Of a stretch of DNA of 22,777 nt, positions 1 to 7,223 are shown piece after piece. Position 1 is the first letter of the stretch. Every line of letters starts with the position of its first letter. The notes below the pieces were generated by a model that worked only from the letters and a program-made list of their open reading frames with translations, was not told the DNA's origin and ran no database searches. The DNA is from Candidatus Omnitrophota bacterium (GTDB lineage Bacteria; Omnitrophota; Gorgyraeia; Gygaellales; Profunditerraquicolaceae). Both the position numbers and the translations under genes were made by a program. The DNA is taken from positions 1-22,777 of the forward strand of contig JAQTVG010000002.1 of NCBI GenBank assembly GCA_028706895.1. The letters run 5' to 3'.

Positions 1-588
1 GGCGCATTTATGGTGGGGGAAACCCGCAGTTTTAGCAAAACGCACAATCATATCTTCTTCTACATAAGCAAGGGGCCTGATAAGCGTAATTTTGCCTTTA
101 AATAATTCCTGCTTAGGGGACATCGCCGAAATCTCTCCGTGGAAAAATAAATTTAATAAAATAGTCTCTATAATATCATCTTTGTGGTGGCCCAGGGCAA
201 CCTTACTGCAGCCAAACCGGTCAGCTGTCTCAAATAATGCCTTTCTCCTGTTCCAGGAACACCAGAAACAGGAAATATCCTTGCGCGTCTTGCCTTTAAG
301 GATATCCACTCTCTCAATATGGTAATCTATCCCAAGGTTCTTAAAATATTCCGATAGAATCTTCGGGTGCTGGCAAGGGTAGCCCAAATCAATATGCACA
401 GCCAAAAGCTCATATTTTATAGGAACGAACTTTCTGCGGTCAGATAGAATCCGTAAAAGCGTCAGGCTGTCCTTGCCGCCCGAAACCGCTACTGCAATCT
501 TATCCCCGTCGGACAACATTTTATAATCCGCCATTGCCCGGCCTATCCTCTTTGAAATATAAAACTCCGGCCCCTCTAAAACCGCCAT
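1..588 (-). CDS. ttcA: TtcA-like tRNA 2-thiocytidine synthetase, PP-loop ATPase (partial, C-terminus beyond window)
   Basis: The 196 codons visible here run off the left edge of the window, so only the N-terminal part of the protein is seen. TtcA-family enzymes adenylate cytidine-32 of tRNA and exchange its oxygen for sulfur using an iron-sulfur cluster. The PP-loop SGGKDS lies at residues 36-41. The family's CxxCSxxRR element is present as CFWCSWNRR (Cys107, Cys110), followed by GHHKDD at 133-138. A further cysteine (C195) just before the cut fits the third cluster ligand. There is no N-terminal zinc-finger block as in TtuA/Ncs6 relatives, which favours TtcA. The ATG at 588 is supported by AAGGAG about 7 bases upstream. 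A perfect palindrome separates it from the GGDEF/HD-GYP gene. The exact tRNA substrate is inferred from the family only. Confidence 0.85.
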   Translation of the reverse strand, partial: MAVLEGPEFYISKRIGRAMADYKMLSDGDKIAVAVSGGKDSLTLLRILSDRRKFVPIKYELLAVHIDLGYPCQHPKILSEYFKNLGIDYHIERVDILKGKTRKDISCFWCSWNRRKALFETADRFGCSKVALGHHKDDIIETILLNLFFHGEISAMSPKQELFKGKITLIRPLAYVEEDMIVRFAKTAGFPHHKCA

Positions 589-603
589 TTATTTTCTCCT
601 TAT

Positions 604-667
604 AAATAGGGACAGCGCCCTATTTTTATGTTAAAAGTGAAAAGGAAATAGGGCGCTGTCCCTATTT
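604..667. repeat. Perfect 22-bp inverted repeat (REP/MITE-like palindrome A)
   Basis: AAATAGGGACAGCGCCCTATTT at 604-625 is repeated exactly in inverted orientation at 646-667, around a 20-base spacer. Each arm is also partly self-complementary (AATAGGG...CCCTATT), so the DNA or RNA could fold as one long hairpin or as two short ones. It begins 3 bases after the stop codon of the upstream GGDEF/HD-GYP gene and ends before the ribosome binding site of the ttcA-like gene. No T-run follows the stem, so it is a poor intrinsic terminator. Its TAGGGACAG ends resemble those of the elements at 13514-13590 and 17162-17263. Confidence 0.85.
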
Positions 668-670
668 AAT

Positions 671-3631
671 CTATTTATCCGCTATTTTATCCTTTTTTTT
701 CTGCCTTATGATTTGCACAAATTTAGCAACAACCGCAGGGTCAAACTGAGCGCCGGAACCACTTTCAATTATCTTAAGGGCTTTTTCTTCCAGGTAAGAC
801 TTACGGTATGGCCGGTTGGAAGTCAATGCCTGATATACATCTGCAATAGCAACTACACGCGCTCCAATAGGAATTTCTTCCCCTTTTAAGCCATTGGGAT
901 ACCCCCTGCCATCCCATCTCTCATGATGGTAAAGGACTATGGGGATTATATTATGCAGAAGCTTAATCGGCCTTAAAATATCCACGCCAATCTGGGGGTG
1001 TTTTTTGATTTCTTCAAATTCTTCTCTGGTGAGTTTTGACTTCTTAACTAAAATTCTTTCAGGGATGCCGATCTTGCCTAAATCATGAAGTATGGCTGCC
1101 TGCTTGATGCGGTCTATTTCTTCATCCGGCAACTTTAAAGCCCGGGCAATTTCTGTGGCATACTGCACGGTCTTCTCTACATGTTCGCCTGTATATTGGT
1201 CCTTTAACTCTATGGTTTTAGCAAAAGCAAAGACTGCCTCAACTAGGCTCTGGTGAGTACGCTTAGTAAGTTTTTCTATCCTGTCTTTAAGAACGGTTAT
1301 GTCTATCTTAGGCTTCCTGGAAGAAGTTTTCTTTTTTGTATCCAGTGAAGAATAAACATTATTCCCCCCGAATTCTTTTACCTTGTTCAGGATCTGGTCG
1401 GCGGTTTCAACCAAATCCATGCCTTTAATTATTTTATCTTCGGGGTAAGAAACAACTGCGATGCTCAATTTTAACTTTACCGTATGATTTTTATCGCCAA
1501 AATTATATAAATTAATGGCATCCAGCAATCTCTGCGCTAATTTTAAAGACTGGAGCCTGTCTATGCCGGGAGATATAATCATAAATTCTTCTCCCCCGAA
1601 CCTGACAACAATATCATATTGGCGCACCATCATCTTTAACTGCCTTGCCAGCTGTTTTAACACTAAATCACCGAATGAGTGCCCGTAGACATCATTTATT
1701 GACTTAAAATAATCTACATCTATCATCATTACTGAAAACGGATGCCCATATCTTTTTGCGCGGTAGAACTCAGCTTCAATAATATCCTGCATGAAACGAT
1801 GGTTATACAACCCTGTATGCGGGTCGCGTAATGTCAACTGGCTCAGCCTTTTATTTGTGCGTATAAGTTCCTTATTTAATGATTCTAATTTTCCCTCCGC
1901 ATTCTTGCGTTCAGTAATATCAAGGGCAAAACCTATTACTCCGACGATATTCCCCTCTTCGTTCCTGTAAGGGACTTTATCCGTCTGAATCCATATTTGC
2001 CCTTTAGCTGTCATTAGCGGCTCAATTATTCCTGTCTTGGGCTGGCATGATTCTATAACGCCCTTATCATCGCACCAATAACGCTCTGCCTGCTGCGGCC
2101 AGAGGTCAAAACAAGTTTTACCCTCTATCTGCTCCTTGCTTAAGCCCATGGCTTCGGCAAAAGTTTTATTAATGCGTATCATCCTGTTCTCCCTGTCTTT
2201 ATAGAAAATCATCGCCGGGACAGAATCAAGGATAACCTGAAATTCCTGCTGTCTTTTGCTCAGCTCATCTTCAATGCGTTTACGCTCAGTAATATCAAAC
2301 ATGACTCCGTGCATGCAAAGCGGATTACCGCTAATATCCCGCATCACTGTAGCGGTATCATAAATCCATACAATATTGCCTTCATGGTCTAGCATGCGGT
2401 ATTCAGAATGAAACGGATTTCCGGTTACGTGGGAATAATTTAATTCTTTTTGCACGCGCTGGCGGTCATCAGGATGGATATGCTTATGCCAGAAACCGAA
2501 GTCTTCGATAATTTCCTGGGGGGAAAAAGACAATATTGAGTTTATCTGGGGGCTGACATAAATAGTGGCGCTATCCTCATCAAGAGAAGCAATATAAGTA
2601 GACGCCGGAAGAGTCTCGACCAGCGCCCTGTATTTTTCTTCAGAAGTATAGAGCAGGTCTTCCTTGTTTTTATTTTCAGTAATATCCTGTATAAGGCCGG
2701 TATATGACAATAAGCTTTCATCTTTACCAAGATGAAGCACCGTCGTATTCCTGACCCAGCGCACGGCTGCGTCTTTTCTTATAATACGATGTTCAATAGG
2801 ACGGACCCTTTGTCCTGAAAGAATAAGAGATGCGTGTTTACGTACTAATTCCCGGTCATCCTCATGCACCATTTTAATCCATAAATCAGGGTCATCCGTA
2901 AATTCCTTGGGAGAATAACCGGTAACGGCAATACAGGTTGGGCCGTGGCTGGTTTCTTGCGGCTTGCCGTCGTGAATACGTACTGTAAAAACATAATCTT
3001 TAACTGTTTCACTTATAAGCTTATCCCGTTCATTACTCTCTTGCAATTTCAACTGCATCTGCCTGTGGTTCTCCTCCACCGCAATAGCAGAAGCGATTAT
3101 CCTCATAAACCTTATGTCTTCTTCGCTGGGAATAAAATCTTTTTGAAAAACAACACACAAAGAACCAATATAGGCAGGGCCAAATTTAATGGCAAGGCCT
3201 ATGTAAGTCTGTAATTTATATTGCTTTACATTGGGGTCGGTTTTAGCATAAATGCTATCCTGGAGATCCCGCACAATAAAGGGGTCATCGCTTTTAAGCC
3301 TGATAACATCATAACAAATATGCCCCTGCGGTTTATCAACCGGCTTGAAATCTGCAGGCACCTGCCACTGGCCTACCGAACAAAGCATTTCTCTTTCCAG
3401 GCGATTGTAAAGCGCGCAGGTTGCGCCCATGAATTCTCCATAGAGAGCAACAAGGCGGCTGATATTTTCATCCGCCACAGGCCCAAAACCCAGCAAACAC
3501 TCGCCCGCTCTCACCAGGTATTCCCTTAAATGCCTGCTTTCAGTTTGCGCCGCCTGGAACCTGGAGGCCTGTTCAGCAAAAAATATCAGTTTGTTCGTGG
3601 CAATATCTTTTGTTATATCCTGTTTTTCCAT
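671..3631 (-). CDS. Cytosolic GAF-PAS-PAS-PAS-GGDEF-HD-GYP protein: predicted bifunctional c-di-GMP synthase and hydrolase
   Basis: This 986-residue protein has no evident membrane segment. Domains in order are GAF (about 45-190), three PAS domains (about 205-320, 330-450, 460-575), GGDEF (about 595-765) and HD-GYP (about 795-980). The cyclase signature is GGEEF at 679-683, and a c-di-GMP inhibitory I-site, RQYD (670-673), sits the required five residues upstream. The phosphodiesterase side keeps HDLGK (849-853), HHERWDGRGYP (902-912) and the following acidic motifs. Both catalytic sites therefore look intact, so the protein could make or destroy c-di-GMP depending on its sensory domains. Their ligands are unknown. 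It has its own promoter and a leader ending in a terminator hairpin; no Shine-Dalgarno sequence precedes the ATG, which starts only about 7 bases after that stem. A later start is possible but would cut into the N-terminal region before the GAF domain. Confidence 0.9.
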   Translation of the reverse strand: MEKQDITKDIATNKLIFFAEQASRFQAAQTESRHLREYLVRAGECLLGFGPVADENISRLVALYGEFMGATCALYNRLEREMLCSVGQWQVPADFKPVDKPQGHICYDVIRLKSDDPFIVRDLQDSIYAKTDPNVKQYKLQTYIGLAIKFGPAYIGSLCVVFQKDFIPSEEDIRFMRIIASAIAVEENHRQMQLKLQESNERDKLISETVKDYVFTVRIHDGKPQETSHGPTCIAVTGYSPKEFTDDPDLWIKMVHEDDRELVRKHASLILSGQRVRPIEHRIIRKDAAVRWVRNTTVLHLGKDESLLSYTGLIQDITENKNKEDLLYTSEEKYRALVETLPASTYIASLDEDSATIYVSPQINSILSFSPQEIIEDFGFWHKHIHPDDRQRVQKELNYSHVTGNPFHSEYRMLDHEGNIVWIYDTATVMRDISGNPLCMHGVMFDITERKRIEDELSKRQQEFQVILDSVPAMIFYKDRENRMIRINKTFAEAMGLSKEQIEGKTCFDLWPQQAERYWCDDKGVIESCQPKTGIIEPLMTAKGQIWIQTDKVPYRNEEGNIVGVIGFALDITERKNAEGKLESLNKELIRTNKRLSQLTLRDPHTGLYNHRFMQDIIEAEFYRAKRYGHPFSVMMIDVDYFKSINDVYGHSFGDLVLKQLARQLKMMVRQYDIVVRFGGEEFMIISPGIDRLQSLKLAQRLLDAINLYNFGDKNHTVKLKLSIAVVSYPEDKIIKGMDLVETADQILNKVKEFGGNNVYSSLDTKKKTSSRKPKIDITVLKDRIEKLTKRTHQSLVEAVFAFAKTIELKDQYTGEHVEKTVQYATEIARALKLPDEEIDRIKQAAILHDLGKIGIPERILVKKSKLTREEFEEIKKHPQIGVDILRPIKLLHNIIPIVLYHHERWDGRGYPNGLKGEEIPIGARVVAIADVYQALTSNRPYRKSYLEEKALKIIESGSGAQFDPAVVAKFVQIIRQKKKDKIADK

Positions 3632-3637
3632 AATAAA

Positions 3638-3669
3638 AAAGGCAATCTTCTAAATAGAAAATTGCCTTT
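3638..3669 (-). terminator. Intrinsic terminator in the leader of the GGDEF/HD-GYP gene
   Basis: On the minus strand, AAAGGCAATTTTCT and AGAAGATTGCCTTT form a 14-bp stem with a single G-U pair and an ATTT loop. The stem runs directly into a tract of six T residues, counting those in its 3' arm. The start codon of the following gene comes right after the tract. The position, about 50 bases into the transcript of the promoter at 3728-3756, makes it either a premature terminator (attenuator or riboswitch expression platform) or the end of a small RNA. It does not directly follow the upstream prepilin peptidase gene, because a promoter lies in between. Confidence 0.75.
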
Positions 3670-3721
3670 GGGCCCCTTTTGTTAATATAACCTCATAATT
3701 ACACCTCAGATTGACAGATGT
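3670..3721 (-). promoter_or_regulatory. Candidate regulatory leader of unknown class ahead of the GGDEF/HD-GYP gene
   Basis: This is the stretch between the predicted transcription start and the terminator stem. It contains a near-tandem duplication of TGAGGTGTA and TGAGGTTAT about 13 bases apart, and a short GGGGCCC block just before the terminator. I could not match it to the c-di-GMP-I consensus or to any other riboswitch I know. It is short for a large aptamer, so a protein-bound or small-ligand switch, or a small RNA, are all possible. Confidence 0.4.
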
Positions 3722-3727
3722 AGAGTA

Positions 3728-3756
3728 AGTATAACACATAAAACAATAAAAAGCAA
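3728..3756 (-). promoter_or_regulatory. Sigma70-type promoter for the GGDEF/HD-GYP gene
   Basis: On the minus strand, TTGCTT (3751-3756) and TATACT (3728-3733) are separated by exactly 17 bases, close to the TTGACA/TATAAT consensus. The predicted transcription start is near 3721, about 90 bases upstream of the ATG. The surrounding sequence is AT-rich and non-coding. This is inferred from consensus matching only. Confidence 0.65.
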
Positions 3757-3815
3757 ACGCGAAACCACAATTAACCTGTTCATTATAAAGAAGATATAAA
3801 AGTAATTGTGTTCTT

Positions 3816-4625
3816 TTAATAGCGGAGAATTAGGCGTATTACTTTATCCATCCAGAATACAGCAAAAATAGCCGCGATAGATAAAAATGGGCCGTAAGGT
3901 ATAGTGTGGTCTTTCTTTACGAAGAGATTTATTATGCCGATAACTGCCCCAAAAAAAGGGGCGAGGAAAAAAACAAATATTGCCGCCTGCCACCCTAAAA
4001 ATGCCCCAATCATAGCTAATAACTTTACATCACCGCCGCCCATAGATTCAGTTTCTCCCTGTATAGGAGGCCTTTTAAGCAATTTGAAATAAACCAGGTC
4101 AAAGAGCTTGGCGGTTAGATAGATAATCCCGCCGCCTGCGATAATCCCCAGAAACGAATCAAGCATGGGCCCCAAGTTATAACTTAAGGGGTTTAAATTA
4201 AAACCCTTGACCGAAGTTAATATAAACCCGAAGATAATGCCTCCGATTGAGACCTCATCAGGGATAATCCGGTGCGCGATATCCACAAAAGTCGCTATAA
4301 TCAATCCGCAGCCAAAGAGGGAAAAAACAAAAAAATCATAACTTAACCCATACTTGTTAAATACCGCCAAAAATAAAAGCGCGGTCAAAAGCTCAACTAA
4401 CGGATACCTGAGAGAAATCTTCTCCTTGCAAAAACGGCATCTACCCCTCAAGAAAATATAACTTAAAAAAGGTATATTATCATAACCGGGAATCTTCTTC
4501 TTGCACTTCGGGCAATGCGAATGCGGCCAGACAATAGATTGGCCAAGCGGCATCCTGTGGATACAAACATTAAGAAAACTTCCGACGACGGAGCCAAAAA
4601 CAAAAACTATTATTCTTTCTATCAT
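3816..4625 (-). CDS. pilD: Type IV prepilin peptidase / N-methyltransferase (PilD/GspO family)
   Basis: This integral membrane aspartic protease cleaves the leader from type IV pilins or type II secretion pseudopilins and usually N-methylates the new terminus. At 269 residues it has the normal length. The N-terminal cytoplasmic domain carries the paired cysteines CPKC (38-41) and CRFC (63-66) seen in the bifunctional family. The two catalytic aspartates are Asp115 (in VDIAHRIIPDE) and Asp199 in the GxGD motif (GGGDVK). Several hydrophobic segments cover the rest. The start ATG overlaps the aroE stop as ATGA, so translation is probably coupled. No pilin genes are in the window, so whether it serves pili or secretion cannot be told. 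Confidence 0.93.
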   Translation of the reverse strand: MIERIIVFVFGSVVGSFLNVCIHRMPLGQSIVWPHSHCPKCKKKIPGYDNIPFLSYIFLRGRCRFCKEKISLRYPLVELLTALLFLAVFNKYGLSYDFFVFSLFGCGLIIATFVDIAHRIIPDEVSIGGIIFGFILTSVKGFNLNPLSYNLGPMLDSFLGIIAGGGIIYLTAKLFDLVYFKLLKRPPIQGETESMGGGDVKLLAMIGAFLGWQAAIFVFFLAPFFGAVIGIINLFVKKDHTIPYGPFLSIAAIFAVFWMDKVIRLILRY

Positions 4626-5476
4626 TTTTGTATCGCCTCCATTAGCGCTTTGCGCATTACTTCAATAGGGGCATCCTTACCCGTCCAATGACTGAATGAA
4701 AGCATGCCCTGATATAAAAGCATCTTTAATCCGTTAGAGTATTTCAAACCGTTCTTTTTCGCCAATGCCAACAGTTTTGTCTCTAAAGGGTTATAAATAA
4801 GGTCATAGACAAACAAATCCTTATGCAAGACTGCTTCCTTAACCAGGCAGGGATCGTTGTCTGAAAGCCCGACAGGAGTCGTATTTATAAGCAAGTCTTT
4901 ATTTTCTATGCCCAATTGCCCGACGCTATCCACGGAGAATATTGGATAATCGGCGAATAAGCTTTTTACCATATCGACTATACCCTGGGATTTGGTTTTA
5001 TCGATATCGTAAATATATACGTCTTTTGCCTTAAGCTTGGCTAAAACATATGCAACTGCCCTTGCTGCTCCGCCTGCGCCTAATATAGCTGCCCTTTTAT
5101 CGGCCGGATTTATGTTTTCTTTTAAATCTCTTTCAAAACCGGGTATATCGGTATTGAAACCTTTTAAAATATCACCGCTTACCACTATTGTATTGACTGC
5201 TTTTATCTGGCTCAGGTAAAATGATTCGGAATCAAGCTTAACGGCGCCTAAAACCTTCTCTTTATAAGGAACGGTGACATTTAGCCCGAGGATATTATTC
5301 GCCTTAAGGTTTCCCAGAAAGCTTTCCAATTCTTCGGGCTTTAATTCAAATAATCTGTATTCTGCTTCGATATCAAGAGCTCGGAATGCGGCGTTGTGCA
5401 TGGCAGGCGAAAGACTGTGTTTGACGGGGTAACCTATTAAACCGTAGATTTTCTTAGCCGGCTCGTCTTTGGCCAT
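4622..5476 (-). CDS. aroE: Shikimate dehydrogenase
   Basis: Reduces 3-dehydroshikimate to shikimate in aromatic amino acid synthesis. Family landmarks are the shikimate-binding SLSPAMHN (21-28), the catalytic lysine in NVTVPYKE (K72), NTD with Asp110, and the dinucleotide-binding GAGGAARA (133-140). At 284 residues it is a typical AroE. The basic NRT motif that holds the NADP phosphate in classical AroE is replaced by DID at 157-159, which suggests NAD(H) preference. It lies 17 bases downstream of leuA and overlaps the prepilin peptidase gene by 4 bases. I see no convincing Shine-Dalgarno sequence ahead of its ATG, so it may depend on readthrough translation from leuA. Confidence 0.95.
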   Translation of the reverse strand: MAKDEPAKKIYGLIGYPVKHSLSPAMHNAAFRALDIEAEYRLFELKPEELESFLGNLKANNILGLNVTVPYKEKVLGAVKLDSESFYLSQIKAVNTIVVSGDILKGFNTDIPGFERDLKENINPADKRAAILGAGGAARAVAYVLAKLKAKDVYIYDIDKTKSQGIVDMVKSLFADYPIFSVDSVGQLGIENKDLLINTTPVGLSDNDPCLVKEAVLHKDLFVYDLIYNPLETKLLALAKKNGLKYSNGLKMLLYQGMLSFSHWTGKDAPIEVMRKALMEAIQK

Positions 5477-5494
5477 TATTTTGTGGGAGATGTT

Positions 5495-7000
5495 TTAAAG
5501 ACTTTCTATTTTATTAAGGGCGTTGATATAAGCCCTGATTGAAGCCTCAATAATATCCGTGCTTGAGCCGCGCGCGGTAACTACGCGCTCTTTGGCTTTT
5601 AGTTTCAAGCTCACCTCGCCAAGCGCGTCCTTGCCTTTAGTGACTGCTTCAATGCGGTAATCCTGCAGCTGGCCTTTGACTCCGGTAGCTTTATCAATAG
5701 CTTTAAAACAGGCATCTACCGGGCCGTCGCCCGAAGACTTCGCGGAGATAATTTTATTTTTATATTTAAGGCTTACACAGGCGACAGGGCTTATTTTTGT
5801 ACCGGAAGTAATCTCAAAACTATCAAATATCCAAACCGGTTTTACTACCTTGGTTTCATCTTCTACTATAGAAATCAAATCATCGTCAAAAATATTCTTC
5901 TTTTTATCGGCGAGTTCTTTAAACCGTTGAAAAGTCTTGTTTAATCTATCCTCACCTAAATGAAATCCTAAAACCTTCAACCGCTGGTCCAAGGCGTGCC
6001 TGCCGGAATGTTTTCCCAAAACCAGGGCGCTTTCAGAAATACCGACATCTCGAGGATCCATAATCTCATATGTAATCCTTTTTTTTAAGATAGCGTCCTG
6101 ATGAATGCCCGATTCGTGGGCAAAAGCATTCCTGCCGACAATTGCCTTATTGGGAGGCACCACAAAACCGGTAACCTTGCTTACCATTCGGGAAGTCGGG
6201 TATATCTCTCTGGTGCGGATATTAGTATTAAAATTACCAAATACATCATGGCGGGTTTTCATCGCCATAACTATTTCCTCTAACGAAGCGTTTCCCGCGC
6301 GTTCACCGATACCGTTAATCGTGCAATGCACCTGCCGCGCTCCGGCAAGGACCGCGGAAAGAGAGTTTGCCGTTGCCAGCCCCAAATCGTTGTGGCAATG
6401 AATGGCAATAACCGCCTTATTTATATTCGGGACGTTATTCTTAATATCCGTAATTAAGGTAAAAATCTCCTGCGGGTAGCTGTAACCGACTGTATCAGGG
6501 ATATTTATTGTGCGCGCGCCCTCATTAATCGCCATTTCAACCATACGGAATAAAAAATCTTTTTCCGTGCGGGTAGCGTCCTCCGGGGAAAACTCAATAT
6601 CATCACAGAATTTTTTAGCCTGCCTGATAGAACTCTGCGCAATAGCCACTATCTCATCTTCGGCTTTTTTAAATTTATACTTTAAGTGAATTTTAGAAGT
6701 CGCTAAAAACAAATGTATTCTCGGACGCCTTGCCTTTTTTACGGCCCGGCCGGCACTTTCAATATCCTTGCTGATGCAGCGGGCAAGGGCGCAGACGCCG
6801 CTATTTTTGGCATTCTTGGCTATGACGCTAACTGCTGTAAAATCATCCGGCGAGGCAATAGGAAAACCCGCCTCAATGATATCAACTCCCAGCTTCTCAA
6901 GCTGGCTGGCAATTTCCATTTTCTGGAAGCTGTTCATTGATGCGCCGGGCGCCTGTTCTCCGTCGCGCAGCGTCGTATCAAAAATAATTATTTTTTCCAT
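5495..7000 (-). CDS. leuA: 2-isopropylmalate synthase
   Basis: Condenses acetyl-CoA with 2-oxoisovalerate, the first committed step of leucine synthesis. The HMGL-like catalytic barrel starts with DTTLRDGEQAPG (8-19). It carries metal ligands Asp9 and HCHNDLG (201-207) and the LeuA-typical HESGIHQDA. The C-terminal region after about residue 385 matches the LeuA dimerisation/allosteric domain where leucine feedback acts. The 501-residue length fits the bacterial long form. Citramalate or homocitrate synthases are related alternatives, but placement directly after ilvC favours LeuA. A consensus-like promoter at 7056-7084 points into the gene, so it may be expressed partly independently of ilvDBNC. 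No leuBCD genes are present here. Confidence 0.93.
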   Translation of the reverse strand: MEKIIIFDTTLRDGEQAPGASMNSFQKMEIASQLEKLGVDIIEAGFPIASPDDFTAVSVIAKNAKNSGVCALARCISKDIESAGRAVKKARRPRIHLFLATSKIHLKYKFKKAEDEIVAIAQSSIRQAKKFCDDIEFSPEDATRTEKDFLFRMVEMAINEGARTINIPDTVGYSYPQEIFTLITDIKNNVPNINKAVIAIHCHNDLGLATANSLSAVLAGARQVHCTINGIGERAGNASLEEIVMAMKTRHDVFGNFNTNIRTREIYPTSRMVSKVTGFVVPPNKAIVGRNAFAHESGIHQDAILKKRITYEIMDPRDVGISESALVLGKHSGRHALDQRLKVLGFHLGEDRLNKTFQRFKELADKKKNIFDDDLISIVEDETKVVKPVWIFDSFEITSGTKISPVACVSLKYKNKIISAKSSGDGPVDACFKAIDKATGVKGQLQDYRIEAVTKGKDALGEVSLKLKAKERVVTARGSSTDIIEASIRAYINALNKIESL

Positions 7001-7034
7001 ATCATAAATCTTCTTAGTAATGAATTAATGTTTT

Positions 7035-7211
7035 GCGCAGGGTTTGTGAGCGTGCATTATAAAATCTTTGGCAAAAGTGCACAAGGATTTACGACGAGAG
7101 AGTGCAGAAACTGACATGCGATATGCGAAGTACTTGGAATTCCTGCAAACGAACGAGGAGTAAACCGTAGTGCACGGCAAAGATTTTTAGCATGCGAGCA
7201 AAGCCCGCAGC
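7035..7211. repeat. Long imperfect palindrome between ilvC and leuA (repeat element D, possibly MITE-like)
   Basis: The left half (about 7035-7107) is imperfectly complementary to the right half (about 7143-7211). Matching blocks are GTGCAC at 7077-7082 and 7170-7175, AATCTTTGGC against AATCTTTGCC further out, and GCAG at 7104-7107 against CTGC at 7143-7146, all centred near 7125. The central part contains the small perfect palindromes AAGTACTT (7128-7135) and GGAATTCC (7136-7143). The element fills most of the 223-base gap between ilvC and leuA. No transposase and no clear target-site duplication are visible. It differs in sequence from the three TAGrGAC-ended elements elsewhere in the window. 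Confidence 0.65.
7056..7084 (-). promoter_or_regulatory. Candidate promoter for leuA inside repeat element D
   Basis: On the minus strand a perfect TATAAT (7056-7061) lies 17 bases downstream of TTGTGC (7079-7084), a moderate -35 match. The predicted start near 7049 gives a leader of about 50 bases before the leuA ATG at 7000. The promoter is built from one arm of the palindrome, so the repeat may have supplied it. Consensus matching is the only support. Confidence 0.5.
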
Positions 7212-7223
7212 AAAATATTGATT

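Noticed and set aside
92..325. 77-codon open frame on the plus strand at the left edge
   Set aside because: Antisense to the ttcA-like gene, whose PP-loop and cysteine motifs read correctly on the minus strand.
3632..3721. c-di-GMP-I (GEMM) riboswitch before the GGDEF/HD-GYP gene
   Set aside because: The conserved GEMM blocks and tetraloop-receptor arrangement are not visible, so the leader is reported only as an unclassified element.
3766..3811. Terminator after the prepilin peptidase gene (CACAATTA/TTAATTGTG inverted repeat)
   Set aside because: The stem is short and AT-rich, the loop is about 26 bases and no T-run follows, so it is not convincing.
7001..7056. T-box or leader-peptide attenuator ahead of leuA
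   Set aside because: There is no run of Leu codons in a short frame, no T-box consensus and no terminator stem with a T-run before the leuA start.
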